A stretch of DNA of 48,350 nucleotides from JAZQQB01 sp045628865 (GTDB lineage: Bacteria > Bacillota > Clostridia > Lachnospirales > Lachnospiraceae): the NCBI GenBank assembly GCA_045628865.1, contig JAZQQB010000078.1, forward strand, positions 1 through 48,350, given 5' to 3'. Both the position numbers and the translations under genes were made by a program. Within the stretch, counting starts at the first letter, position 1. The number at the start of each line of letters is the position of its first letter. Below are positions 1-6,296 of this stretch, in pieces. The notes below the pieces were generated by a model that saw nothing but the letters and a program-made list of their open reading frames with translations, was not told the DNA's origin and did no database searches.

Positions 1-939
1 GATGCTGTATGCGATGGTACAGATATTTTGATTCCAGGTATCATGGAACATATTGAACGAACCGGTGTACATTCAGGTGATAGTATTTCCGTATATCCAG
101 CTCATACAGTAAGCGATAAGGTAAAAGAAACCATTGCTGAATACACAAGAAGACTTGCAAAGGCTTTACATGTAATTGGTTTGATTAATATCCAGTTTAT
201 CGCAGTTGGAGAAGAGGTATATGTAATCGAGGTTAACCCTCGTTCTTCCAGAACTGTACCATATATCAGTAAGGTAACAGGTATTCCAATCGTTGACCTT
301 GCTACAGAAGTGATTATTGGAAAGAAAATCAGAGATTTAGGCTTTGAGCCAGGTCTTCAGCCTGAGGCAGAACACATTGCTATTAAGATGCCAGTATTCT
401 CATTTGAAAAGATCCGTGGAGCTGAAATCAGCTTAGGACCAGAAATGAAATCAACAGGTGAATGTCTTGGTATTGGTACAACCTTCAATGAGGCGTTATA
501 CAAAGCATTCTTAGGAGCAGGTGTGGATCTTCCTAAGTATAAACAGGTGATTATTACTGTTAAGGATGCTGATAAGGGTGAAGCAATTGAAATTGGTAGA
601 AGATTTGAAAAATTAGGTTATACTATTTATGCAACACGTTCTACAGCAGCAGCATTAAATGTAGCTGGTGTAAAGGCACGTAAGGTTAACAAGATTTCTC
701 AGGAATCCCCAACAGTTATGGACTTGATCCTTGGCCATAAGATCGATCTTGTTATCGATACACCAACCCAGGGGCGTGATAAGTCAAGAGATGGTTTCTT
801 GATTCGTCGTACAGCAATTGAAACAGGTGTTAACTGTTTAACAAGCTTAGATACAGCAAGTGCATTGCTTACAAGCTTAGAGCATGCTAACAGAGATGAA
901 CTTAGCCTGATTGATGTTTCTACTATCAGAGATAGATAG
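1..939 (+). CDS. carB: Carbamoyl-phosphate synthase large subunit, C-terminal part
   Basis: The frame is open from the first base, so this is the last ~312 residues of a protein that is normally near 1070 residues; the start lies outside the window. CarB makes carbamoyl phosphate from glutamine-derived ammonia, bicarbonate and two ATP for pyrimidine and arginine synthesis, with CarA as partner. What is visible is the end of the second ATP-grasp domain (EVNPRSSRTVPYISK, a nucleotide and Mg binding segment) and the C-terminal MGS-like regulatory domain (from about VDLPKYKQVIITVKD, with IYATRSTAAALNVAG). A hairpin terminator follows about 100 bp downstream, so carB is the last gene of its operon. 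The family assignment is very secure. Confidence 0.97.
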   Translation, partial: DAVCDGTDILIPGIMEHIERTGVHSGDSISVYPAHTVSDKVKETIAEYTRRLAKALHVIGLINIQFIAVGEEVYVIEVNPRSSRTVPYISKVTGIPIVDLATEVIIGKKIRDLGFEPGLQPEAEHIAIKMPVFSFEKIRGAEISLGPEMKSTGECLGIGTTFNEALYKAFLGAGVDLPKYKQVIITVKDADKGEAIEIGRRFEKLGYTIYATRSTAAALNVAGVKARKVNKISQESPTVMDLILGHKIDLVIDTPTQGRDKSRDGFLIRRTAIETGVNCLTSLDTASALLTSLEHANRDELSLIDVSTIRDR

Positions 940-1039
940 TTACGGAGATCGATTGAAATCCAAAAAATTGGTTAGATGATAAGAAAGTCATTAGAAAAGA
1001 TTTTTGGAAATTCTTATAAGTATTAGTGTATTGTGATTT

Positions 1040-1082
1040 ATAGCACACAAACGAGGGTGAATCGTTTGTGTGCTATTTTTTA
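1040..1082 (+). terminator. Rho-independent terminator after carB
   Basis: A perfect 15-bp stem (ATAGCACACAAACGA at 1040-1054 with its complement at 1062-1076) and a 7-base loop are followed by a run of T. The hairpin ends the carB transcription unit. Confidence 0.9.
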
Positions 1083-1609
1083 TTATGGGCTTTAGCCTGA
1101 TGAGTGCATCGGAATTTCTCGGCAGAGAAATGAAGATGTGCGAAACATTGGTATGCAGATAGTTTGTGATGTAGTGAGTGAACAGTTTTATTCTACTTAT
1201 AATTTTTATATTTATGCCACTTACAGAATTATACTTACACTACTTACAGAATTATGTAGACTAAAACTGCTAAGTGTGATACTTTATTAAAGAAGTAGCT
1301 TCTGCTATTTTATTTTTGATATATATCAAATATGCCTAGTGCATGTTTCATGTATTGATCTATTGTGTAACTGTAGATGATTTCTATGGTGCATCTTGAG
1401 TGCTTCGGCTCAATGAATCTCAACTTATATTTTGTTTTGGAAAAGAAGTCAATCCCATATTTTAATTCAATACTTCATTCTATACTTTGCTAGATGCTCT
1501 TTGGTGAAGGAACGTTGGAGTGAATTGTTAGAAGGAGGTGTGCATGAGAGAATAGAAAAAACGCAAATTGGAAAGAGGAAGCAAGTATCGTACTTAATAT
1601 TAGAAAAGA
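1083..1609. other. Gene-poor intergenic stretch
   Basis: No convincing gene is present. There are weak hairpins (for example ATTTCTC ggca GAGAAAT near 1112-1130), a tandem 14-bp repeat at 1219-1255, and a near-perfect Shine-Dalgarno (AGGAGG at 1533-1538) followed by an ATG that is stopped after three codons. This could be the remnant of a lost gene start. Coding potential in all frames is poor. Confidence 0.5.
1219..1255 (+). repeat. Pair of 14-bp direct repeats
   Basis: ACTTACAGAATTAT occurs at 1219-1232 and again at 1242-1255, 23 bp apart from start to start. A shorter TACTTACAC lies between them. The function is unknown; two protein-binding sites or slippage-derived sequence are both possible. 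Confidence 0.6.
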
Positions 1610-1663
1610 CTAAATAGCCCACTCTGGATTTCACAAAGTGAAATGGAGATTAGTGTGTAAAAA
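1610..1663 (+). repeat. Interspersed hairpin element, copy 1
   Basis: This segment matches 15211-15252 closely over about 42 bp. The shared core is GGATTTCACA(A)AGTGAAATGGAGATTA, which folds as ATTTCAC/GTGAAAT with GGAG at its 3' side. Here it is followed by AGTGTGTAAAA, a string also found at 15149-15159. In copy 2 the GGAG is the Shine-Dalgarno of a lipoprotein gene; in copy 1 the reading frame after it stops almost at once, so the element is not obviously attached to a gene. Confidence 0.65.
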
Positions 1664-1671
1664 GGCATTAG

Positions 1672-1947
1672 TTGTACTTGGATAAAAAATATGATTAGAA
1701 AAAGTACAAAAATATAAAATGAGAAGAATGAAATTGTACTCTATGGATTGCAAGGGACGTAAAAAGTACAAGTGTGAAAAACAGTTTGTACTTTGCGCAT
1801 GAAAAAAATCATAAGAAGTACAAACATAAAAAAATTATTAGGATTGATTGTACTTTAAAAAAACTTAGTAAGAAAAAAAGTACAATTCTATAAAAGATGA
1901 GGAAGAATCTTGTACTTAAAAGTATAAAAAGGAAAGAAAAAGTACAA
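1672..1947. repeat. Array of ten phased TTGTACTT/AAGTACAA sites
   Basis: Ten 8-bp sites alternate in orientation. TTGTACTT lies at 1672, 1734 (last base C), 1786, 1848 and 1910; AAGTACAA lies at 1702, 1764, 1816, 1878 and 1940. Centre-to-centre distances are 30, 32, 30, 22, 30, 32, 30, 32 and 30 bp. Each pair is thus an inverted repeat with exactly 22 bp between arms, and pairs recur with a 62-bp period except for one 10-bp (one helical turn) shortening. The sequence between sites is AT-rich and mostly diverged; the inter-pair spacers at 1710-1733 and 1886-1909 still share TATAAAA and GAAGAAT. Near-helical phasing (about three turns) points to protein binding on one DNA face. Five RNA hairpins with 22-nt loops are an alternative. 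The array ends 86 bp before the nuclease gene. Confidence 0.9.
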
Positions 1948-2033
1948 TTGATCTAGCAGGTGTTAATAAAGAAATAAAAATTTGATCAAAAACATAGTCA
2001 TGAAAAAAGCATGTACTAAAAGAGAGGAATTAT

Positions 2034-2837
2034 ATGAAGAAGATCGAAAAAGAATTGAATGAAATAAAAGAATCATTATTACAAATAAAAAAATTGAGCG
2101 AGAGATATTTAAAAAATACAAATATGGATAATATAAAGGTTTCAGGTACAAAGAAGTATCCAAAATATTACTTGATCAAACAAGGAACTAATGGAAAATT
2201 GGAAAATGGAACATATATATCATCAACAAACACCCAACTAATCAAAGCTCTCTGTCAAAAAAAATACATCCAACGCATCAAAAAAGAGACAGAAAATCAG
2301 ATCAATGCTTTAGAGAAATTCCAAAACAGATATCATGAAAATTATATAGAAGAAATCTATGAAAAAATGCCAGCAGGATACAAAAAACACATTACTACAA
2401 TTGTGTTATCTGATGAAGATTATGCAAAGAAGTGGTTAGAAGAGCAGGTAGGGGGACAAAATCCATTAAGAATCGAGAAGGATTACTATTCTGAAAAAGG
2501 AGAACATGTGCGATCAAGGATAGAATTGATCATTGCCAATAAATTGACCTATTTGGGAATACCTTATGTATATGAGCCAAAGCTAGAACTAGGGAATGGG
2601 AAAGTCATTTATCCAGATTTTAAACTTCTAAACAAAAGAACGAGAAAGGAATATTATTGGGAGCATTTGGGGATGATGGATAATCCGATTTATTTGGAAT
2701 CTAGTCTCGCAAAATTAGAGGAATATCATAAAAATAATATTCTGGTAGGAAAAAAGCTCATCATAACAATGGAATCACAAGAAAATCAAATAAATGTAAA
2801 AAGCATAGACAAATATATCAAAGAGTATTTATACTAA
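2034..2837 (+). CDS. Orphan PD-(D/E)XK-type nuclease-like protein
   Basis: A 267-residue protein with an N-terminal coiled coil (residues 1-27), a middle basic region and a C-terminal domain that reads like a PD-(D/E)XK fold: a helix with E164 (RSRIELIIANKL), GIPYVYEPKLEL, then YPDF with D195, and the strand YYWEHLG with E210, followed by a helix with K227 and the strand KKLIITMES. This layout is that of restriction-endonuclease-like and TnsA-like domains; the exact family is not recognised. The start ATG has GAGAGGAAT in front. It stands alone: no methylase, helicase or transposase is adjacent, and queH downstream is unrelated. The phased GTAC array upstream is its likely regulatory or target DNA. 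Nuclease activity is inferred from motif order only. Confidence 0.65.
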   Translation: MKKIEKELNEIKESLLQIKKLSERYLKNTNMDNIKVSGTKKYPKYYLIKQGTNGKLENGTYISSTNTQLIKALCQKKYIQRIKKETENQINALEKFQNRYHENYIEEIYEKMPAGYKKHITTIVLSDEDYAKKWLEEQVGGQNPLRIEKDYYSEKGEHVRSRIELIIANKLTYLGIPYVYEPKLELGNGKVIYPDFKLLNKRTRKEYYWEHLGMMDNPIYLESSLAKLEEYHKNNILVGKKLIITMESQENQINVKSIDKYIKEYLY

Positions 2838-2960
2838 TTAGAAGAAATCAATGTTGTTTTGATGCCCAGTCTATAAAAGGCAGAAGAAAGATTTGCCTTC
2901 AGCCATGCCGTATCAAAATGTGCATGGCGTTCTTGAATTAATTAAGAGACGAGGAACAAT

Positions 2961-3737
2961 ATGAACCGTAATTATCAATTAGAGTTAGAACAGATCATTC
3001 AAAAGAAGCAATGTGATGAAAAAGTACCAGAGGAAAAACCAACATTACTATTACATAGTTGTTGTGCGCCATGTAGCAGTCACTGTATGGAGTATTTAAG
3101 AAGATACTTTCGAATCATTCTTTTATATTATAATCCCAATATTACAAATAGTCAGGAATATGAACATAGAGTTGCAGAGCAGAGCAGGCTGATTAATTGC
3201 TATAATGAGATTTCATTTGCTGAGATTTATATAGATAAAAGAGGAAAAGAAATTGCGAAAACTACAATGGAACAAAATAAAGAAAAATATGAAGATCTTT
3301 TGTCCCAAAATCTGATCACAAAAAAACAAGTTCCATTAACACGGATTGAATTTTTGGCAGGAAGATATGAACCTTCAGAATTTTTAACGATTGCAAAAGG
3401 ATATGAAACGGTTCCTGAGGGTGGAGAACGATGCTTTAGATGTTATCGATTACGACTAACAGAAGCAGCACTAGTGGCAAAAAAGATTGGAGCAGATTAC
3501 TTTACAACAACCTTAACCATCTCGCCACTTAAAAATGCACAAAAGTTAAATGAGATTGGGGAAGAATTAAGCAAAGAATATGACGTGGCATTTCTTCCAT
3601 CTGATTTTAAAAAGAAAAATGGATATAAACGTTCCATTGAATTGTCCAAACAATATAATCTGTATCGACAGGATTTTTGTGGATGCGCATATTCAAAGGC
3701 GGAGCGTGAGGCACAAAAATCAAGAGAACAAGAATAA
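2961..3737 (+). CDS. queH: Epoxyqueuosine reductase QueH
   Basis: QueH catalyses the last step of queuosine tRNA modification, reducing epoxyqueuosine to queuosine in the anticodon of GUN tRNAs; it is the non-homologous replacement of QueG. The 258-residue protein has the family's cysteine sets: CCAPC near residue 35 (LLLHSCCAPCSSHC), the pair ERCFRCYRLR around residue 155, and the C-terminal FCGCAYS. LTISPLKNAQKLNEIG is also typical. RBS GACGAGGAAC precedes the ATG. A short inverted repeat, GCCATGC/GCATGGC (2902-2928), lies in the leader; no preQ1 riboswitch was recognised. Family assignment is secure. Confidence 0.93.
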   Translation: MNRNYQLELEQIIQKKQCDEKVPEEKPTLLLHSCCAPCSSHCMEYLRRYFRIILLYYNPNITNSQEYEHRVAEQSRLINCYNEISFAEIYIDKRGKEIAKTTMEQNKEKYEDLLSQNLITKKQVPLTRIEFLAGRYEPSEFLTIAKGYETVPEGGERCFRCYRLRLTEAALVAKKIGADYFTTTLTISPLKNAQKLNEIGEELSKEYDVAFLPSDFKKKNGYKRSIELSKQYNLYRQDFCGCAYSKAEREAQKSREQE

Positions 3738-3866
3738 TTACAAGAGAGCAAGAATAATTATTCAAGAAAATGCTGGAAAAATGAATACTTTTATCGTACA
3801 ATGTATCTGTTTGGCAAAGATGATTGAATAAAAGAAACCTTGTGCGAAACGCTGGAGGAAAGATTT

Positions 3867-5633
3867 ATGAACAAAATTTTAGATTTAATCTCAAAAGAAG
3901 TAAGTGCTGCTTTTGAAAAAGCAGGTTATGATGCTAATTTAGGAAAGGTTACCGTGTCAAATAGACCTGACCTTTGTGAATATCAGTGCAATGGTGCGAT
4001 GGCAGGAGCAAAGCAGTACAAGAAAGCCCCTATCATGATCGCCAATGACGTTGCAGCGATTCTTGTGGATTCTGCTGTATTTGAAAAAGTAGATGCAGTT
4101 GCACCAGGCTTTTTAAATATGAATGTGAAAGATAGCTTTTTGGCTAGCTATTGTAATGATATGGCAGCATCTGAGAAGTTTGGTTTAGAAGCACCAGAAA
4201 AGGTGAAGAAGATTGTAATTGATTACGGCGGACCTAATGTTGCAAAGCCACTTCATGTAGGACATTTACGTTCTGCAGTTATTGGTGAAGCAGTAAAAAG
4301 AATGGAAAGATTTGTTGGACATGAAGTGATCAGTGATATCCATTTAGGGGACTGGGGACTTCAGATGGGTCTGATTATCACAGAGTTACAGGAAAGAAAG
4401 CCGGAATTAGTATATTTTGATGATACATTTACTGGAGAATATCCTGGAGAAGCACCATTTACAATCTCTGAATTGGAAGAAATCTATCCAACAGCAAGTG
4501 GTAAATCAAAGGTAGATGAAGAATATAAAGCAAAAGCATTGGAAGCAACAGCACAGTTACAGGCTGGTAAACCAGGCTATCGTGCATTATGGAAGCATAT
4601 TTTAAATGTTTCAGTTACGGACTTAAAGAAAAATTATGAGAAGCTCAATGTTTCTTTTGATCTTTGGCTTGGTGAGTCTGACGCACAGCCATACATCCCA
4701 GGTATGGTTGAAAAAATGAAAAGCGACGGTTTTGCATATATTAGTAACGGAGCCTTAGTAGTTGATGTAGCAGAAGAGGGAGATAAGAAAGAAATCCCAC
4801 CATGTATGATCTTAAAATCAGATGGTGCTGCATTATATGATACAACTGACCTTGCAACAATGCTTCAAAGAACTCAGGATTATCATCCAGACAGCATTGT
4901 TTATGTAGTAGATAAGAGACAGGAACTTCACTTTGTACAGGATTTCCGTTGTGCAAGAAAAACAGGTCTTGTAGAAGCTGACACAGATTTGAAATTCTTA
5001 GGTTTCGGTACTATGAATGGTAAAGATGGTAAGCCATTTAAGACTCGTGAAGGTGGAGTTATGCGTCTTGAAAATCTGATTGCGCAGATTCAGGATGAAA
5101 TGCATGGCAAAATTGCTACAAATGAGGCCCTTTCAGAAGAAGAAGCAAACGAAACATCAAAGACAGTTGCATTAGCAGCTTTGAAATATGGTGATCTTTC
5201 TAATCAGGCTAGCAAGGATTACATTTTTGATATAGATAAATTTACTTCATTTGAAGGAGATACAGGCCCATATATTCTTTATACAATCGTTCGTATCAAG
5301 TCAATTCTTAACAAATATAAAGAACAAGGTGGCAATTTAGAAAATTTGGAGATCAAGCCTGCTGCCAATGTTCATGAAAAGGCATTAGAAATGTCTTTGG
5401 CGAAGTTTAATGCTATGATGATTGATGCTGCGCAGGATACAGCACCACACAAGGTATGTGCGTTCATTTATGAACTTGCCAATGCTTTTAACAGTTTTTA
5501 TCATGGAACAAGAATTCTTGTGGAAGAAGATGAAGCACAGAAGAAATCATGGATTTCTTTATTAGAATTAACAAAGAATGTTTTAGAATGCTGTATTGAT
5601 GTTTTAGGCTTTTCAGCACCAGAAAGAATGTAA
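3867..5633 (+). CDS. argS: Arginyl-tRNA synthetase
   Basis: Class I aminoacyl-tRNA synthetase charging tRNA-Arg in the cytoplasm. The 588-residue length is normal. It contains the N-terminal Arg-tRNA-synthetase domain, the HIGH variant HVGH (PLHVGHLRSAVIGEAV) near residue 130, the substitute for KMSKS in GKPFKTREGGVMRL, and the DALR anticodon-binding domain at the C-terminus (ALEMSLAKFNAMM onward). The ATG at 3867 was chosen over an upstream TTG at 3840 because GGAGGA at 3854-3859 sits just in front of it. A long hairpin ends the gene, followed directly by a tRNA operon. Confidence 0.97.
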   Translation: MNKILDLISKEVSAAFEKAGYDANLGKVTVSNRPDLCEYQCNGAMAGAKQYKKAPIMIANDVAAILVDSAVFEKVDAVAPGFLNMNVKDSFLASYCNDMAASEKFGLEAPEKVKKIVIDYGGPNVAKPLHVGHLRSAVIGEAVKRMERFVGHEVISDIHLGDWGLQMGLIITELQERKPELVYFDDTFTGEYPGEAPFTISELEEIYPTASGKSKVDEEYKAKALEATAQLQAGKPGYRALWKHILNVSVTDLKKNYEKLNVSFDLWLGESDAQPYIPGMVEKMKSDGFAYISNGALVVDVAEEGDKKEIPPCMILKSDGAALYDTTDLATMLQRTQDYHPDSIVYVVDKRQELHFVQDFRCARKTGLVEADTDLKFLGFGTMNGKDGKPFKTREGGVMRLENLIAQIQDEMHGKIATNEALSEEEANETSKTVALAALKYGDLSNQASKDYIFDIDKFTSFEGDTGPYILYTIVRIKSILNKYKEQGGNLENLEIKPAANVHEKALEMSLAKFNAMMIDAAQDTAPHKVCAFIYELANAFNSFYHGTRILVEEDEAQKKSWISLLELTKNVLECCIDVLGFSAPERM

Positions 5634-5641
5634 GTGATACA

Positions 5642-5704
5642 AAAATCAAAGTCCCATACCTCGACCATGCTTGCATGGGGAGAGGTATGGGACTTTGATT
5701 TTCA
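5642..5704 (+). terminator. Long hairpin terminator after argS
   Basis: A perfect 20-bp stem (5643-5662 with 5682-5701), extended inside by CCATGC/GCATGG (5665-5678). A short A run before and T run after make it usable in both directions. Confidence 0.8.
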
Positions 5705-5790
5705 ACAGATATGAGCACGAAGACCGAAGGTCGGAAGTGCGAATAACTGTTGGATTCTGAGGAAACAAAGTGACTCAGAATCAGTAGCAC
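5703..5790. other. Structured intergenic segment with nested hairpins
   Basis: CAACAG (5703) pairs with CTGTTG (5747); within it GCAC (5714) pairs with GTGC (5737), and GACC-GAA-GGTC (5722-5732) caps it. A second hairpin follows: GATTCTGAG (5753) with CTCAGAATC (5774). It lies between the argS terminator and the tRNA promoter and has no gene. The C-GAA-G cap recurs at 10727-10734 and 22610-22625. Confidence 0.6.
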
Positions 5791-5833
5791 GAAATTTGCG
5801 AAAAAAATTTTTTTAAAAAATAAAAAAATTTAG

Positions 5834-5862
5834 TTGACAAAATACCGTGAAGATTATATACT
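5834..5862 (+). promoter_or_regulatory. Sigma-A promoter of tRNA operon 1
   Basis: TTGACA (5834-5839), a 17-bp spacer and TATACT (5857-5862), 34 bp before the first tRNA base. Confidence 0.85.
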
Positions 5863-5896
5863 AATCAAGTCGGTTGCGACAGATAATGATGGACAT

Positions 5897-5969
5897 GGGA
5901 TCTTAGCTCAGCTGGGAGAGCATCTGCCTTACAAGCAGGGGGTCACAGGTTCGAGCCCTGTAGGTCCCA
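5897..5969 (+). tRNA. tRNA-Val(UAC), copy 1
   Basis: 73 nt, full cloverleaf. Acceptor GGGATCT pairs with AGGTCCC; anticodon loop CTTACAA gives UAC; T arm ACAGG-TTCGAGC-CCTGT; discriminator A. CCA is not encoded. Identical in sequence to the copy at 8249. Confidence 0.97.
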
Positions 5970-5992
5970 TCATTATACCAACAATTAAATAT

Positions 5993-6066
5993 GGCGAGAT
6001 AGCTCAGTTGGCTAGAGCACATGGTTCATACCCATGGTGTCGAGGGTTCGAATCCCCCTCTCGCTA
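5993..6066 (+). tRNA. tRNA-Met(CAU) elongator, copy 1
   Basis: 74 nt. Acceptor GGCGAGA pairs with TCTCGCT (first pair G-U); anticodon loop TTCATAC gives CAU. A paired first base and no G-C triplets at the base of the anticodon stem make it an elongator, not an initiator. The T stem GAGGG/CCCCC has an A-C mismatch at 50-64. CCA is not encoded. Confidence 0.93.
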
Positions 6067-6068
6067 CG

Positions 6069-6103
6069 AAACCCTCTACAATTTTTGTAGAGGGTTTTTA
6101 TTT
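6069..6103 (+). terminator. Terminator of tRNA operon 1
   Basis: AACCCTCTACAA pairs with TTGTAGAGGGTT, followed by TTTTATTTG. It begins right after the tRNA-Met. Confidence 0.92.
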
Positions 6104-6196
6104 GTTTGCACTAATGTAAAAATTCAAGAACGCCAAGCACGTTTTGACGAGGCGGGGGTCTCACCTACTGAGATGAAAGATTATTATCGAAGTTAG
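6104..6196 (+). other. Possible coding remnant
   Basis: A short open frame ends in RQARFDEAGVSPTEMKDYYRS before a stop at 6194-6196. The composition looks protein-like and more GC-rich (GACGAGGCGGGGGTC) than its surroundings, but there is no start codon with a ribosome binding site and the frame runs upstream through the tRNAs. It may be the tail of a gene lost by recombination. The parent family is not recognised. Confidence 0.3.
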
Positions 6197-6229
6197 GTCT
6201 AAAGAAATTTAACAGAGTATATTCTAGTG

Positions 6230-6258
6230 TTGAATTTGTTAAATGCAGGTTGTATAAT
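6230..6258 (+). promoter_or_regulatory. Likely pepF promoter
   Basis: TTGAAT (6230-6235), 17 bp, TATAAT (6253-6258). The start codon follows 38 bp after the -10. Confidence 0.7.
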
Positions 6259-6296
6259 GGGTGCATTGATTTGTTTAGAAAGGATCTATTAGGAGT

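Noticed and set aside
1085..1162. 25-residue frame MGFSLMSASEF...
   Set aside because: No ribosome binding site; the DNA folds in hairpins and follows directly on a terminator.
1432..1617. 61-residue reading frame
   Set aside because: TTG start without a ribosome binding site, no recognisable protein features, and its end lies in a repeated hairpin.
1672..1947. CRISPR array
   Set aside because: The conserved unit is only 8 bp and alternates in orientation; CRISPR repeats are 23-47 bp, direct and nearly identical. No cas genes are present.
1672..2837. Type III toxin-antitoxin (ToxIN-like) system
   Set aside because: The layout of repeats before a gene is similar, but the repeats are diverged and not 34-48-nt direct copies, there is no terminator between, and the protein does not look like ToxN. 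Not fully excluded.
2838..2960. preQ1 riboswitch before queH
   Set aside because: The expected short stem with A-rich pseudoknot tail was not found; only a 7-bp inverted repeat is seen.
5834..6196. 120-residue reading frame
   Set aside because: It runs through the tRNA promoter and both tRNA genes; only its last ~30 codons look protein-like.
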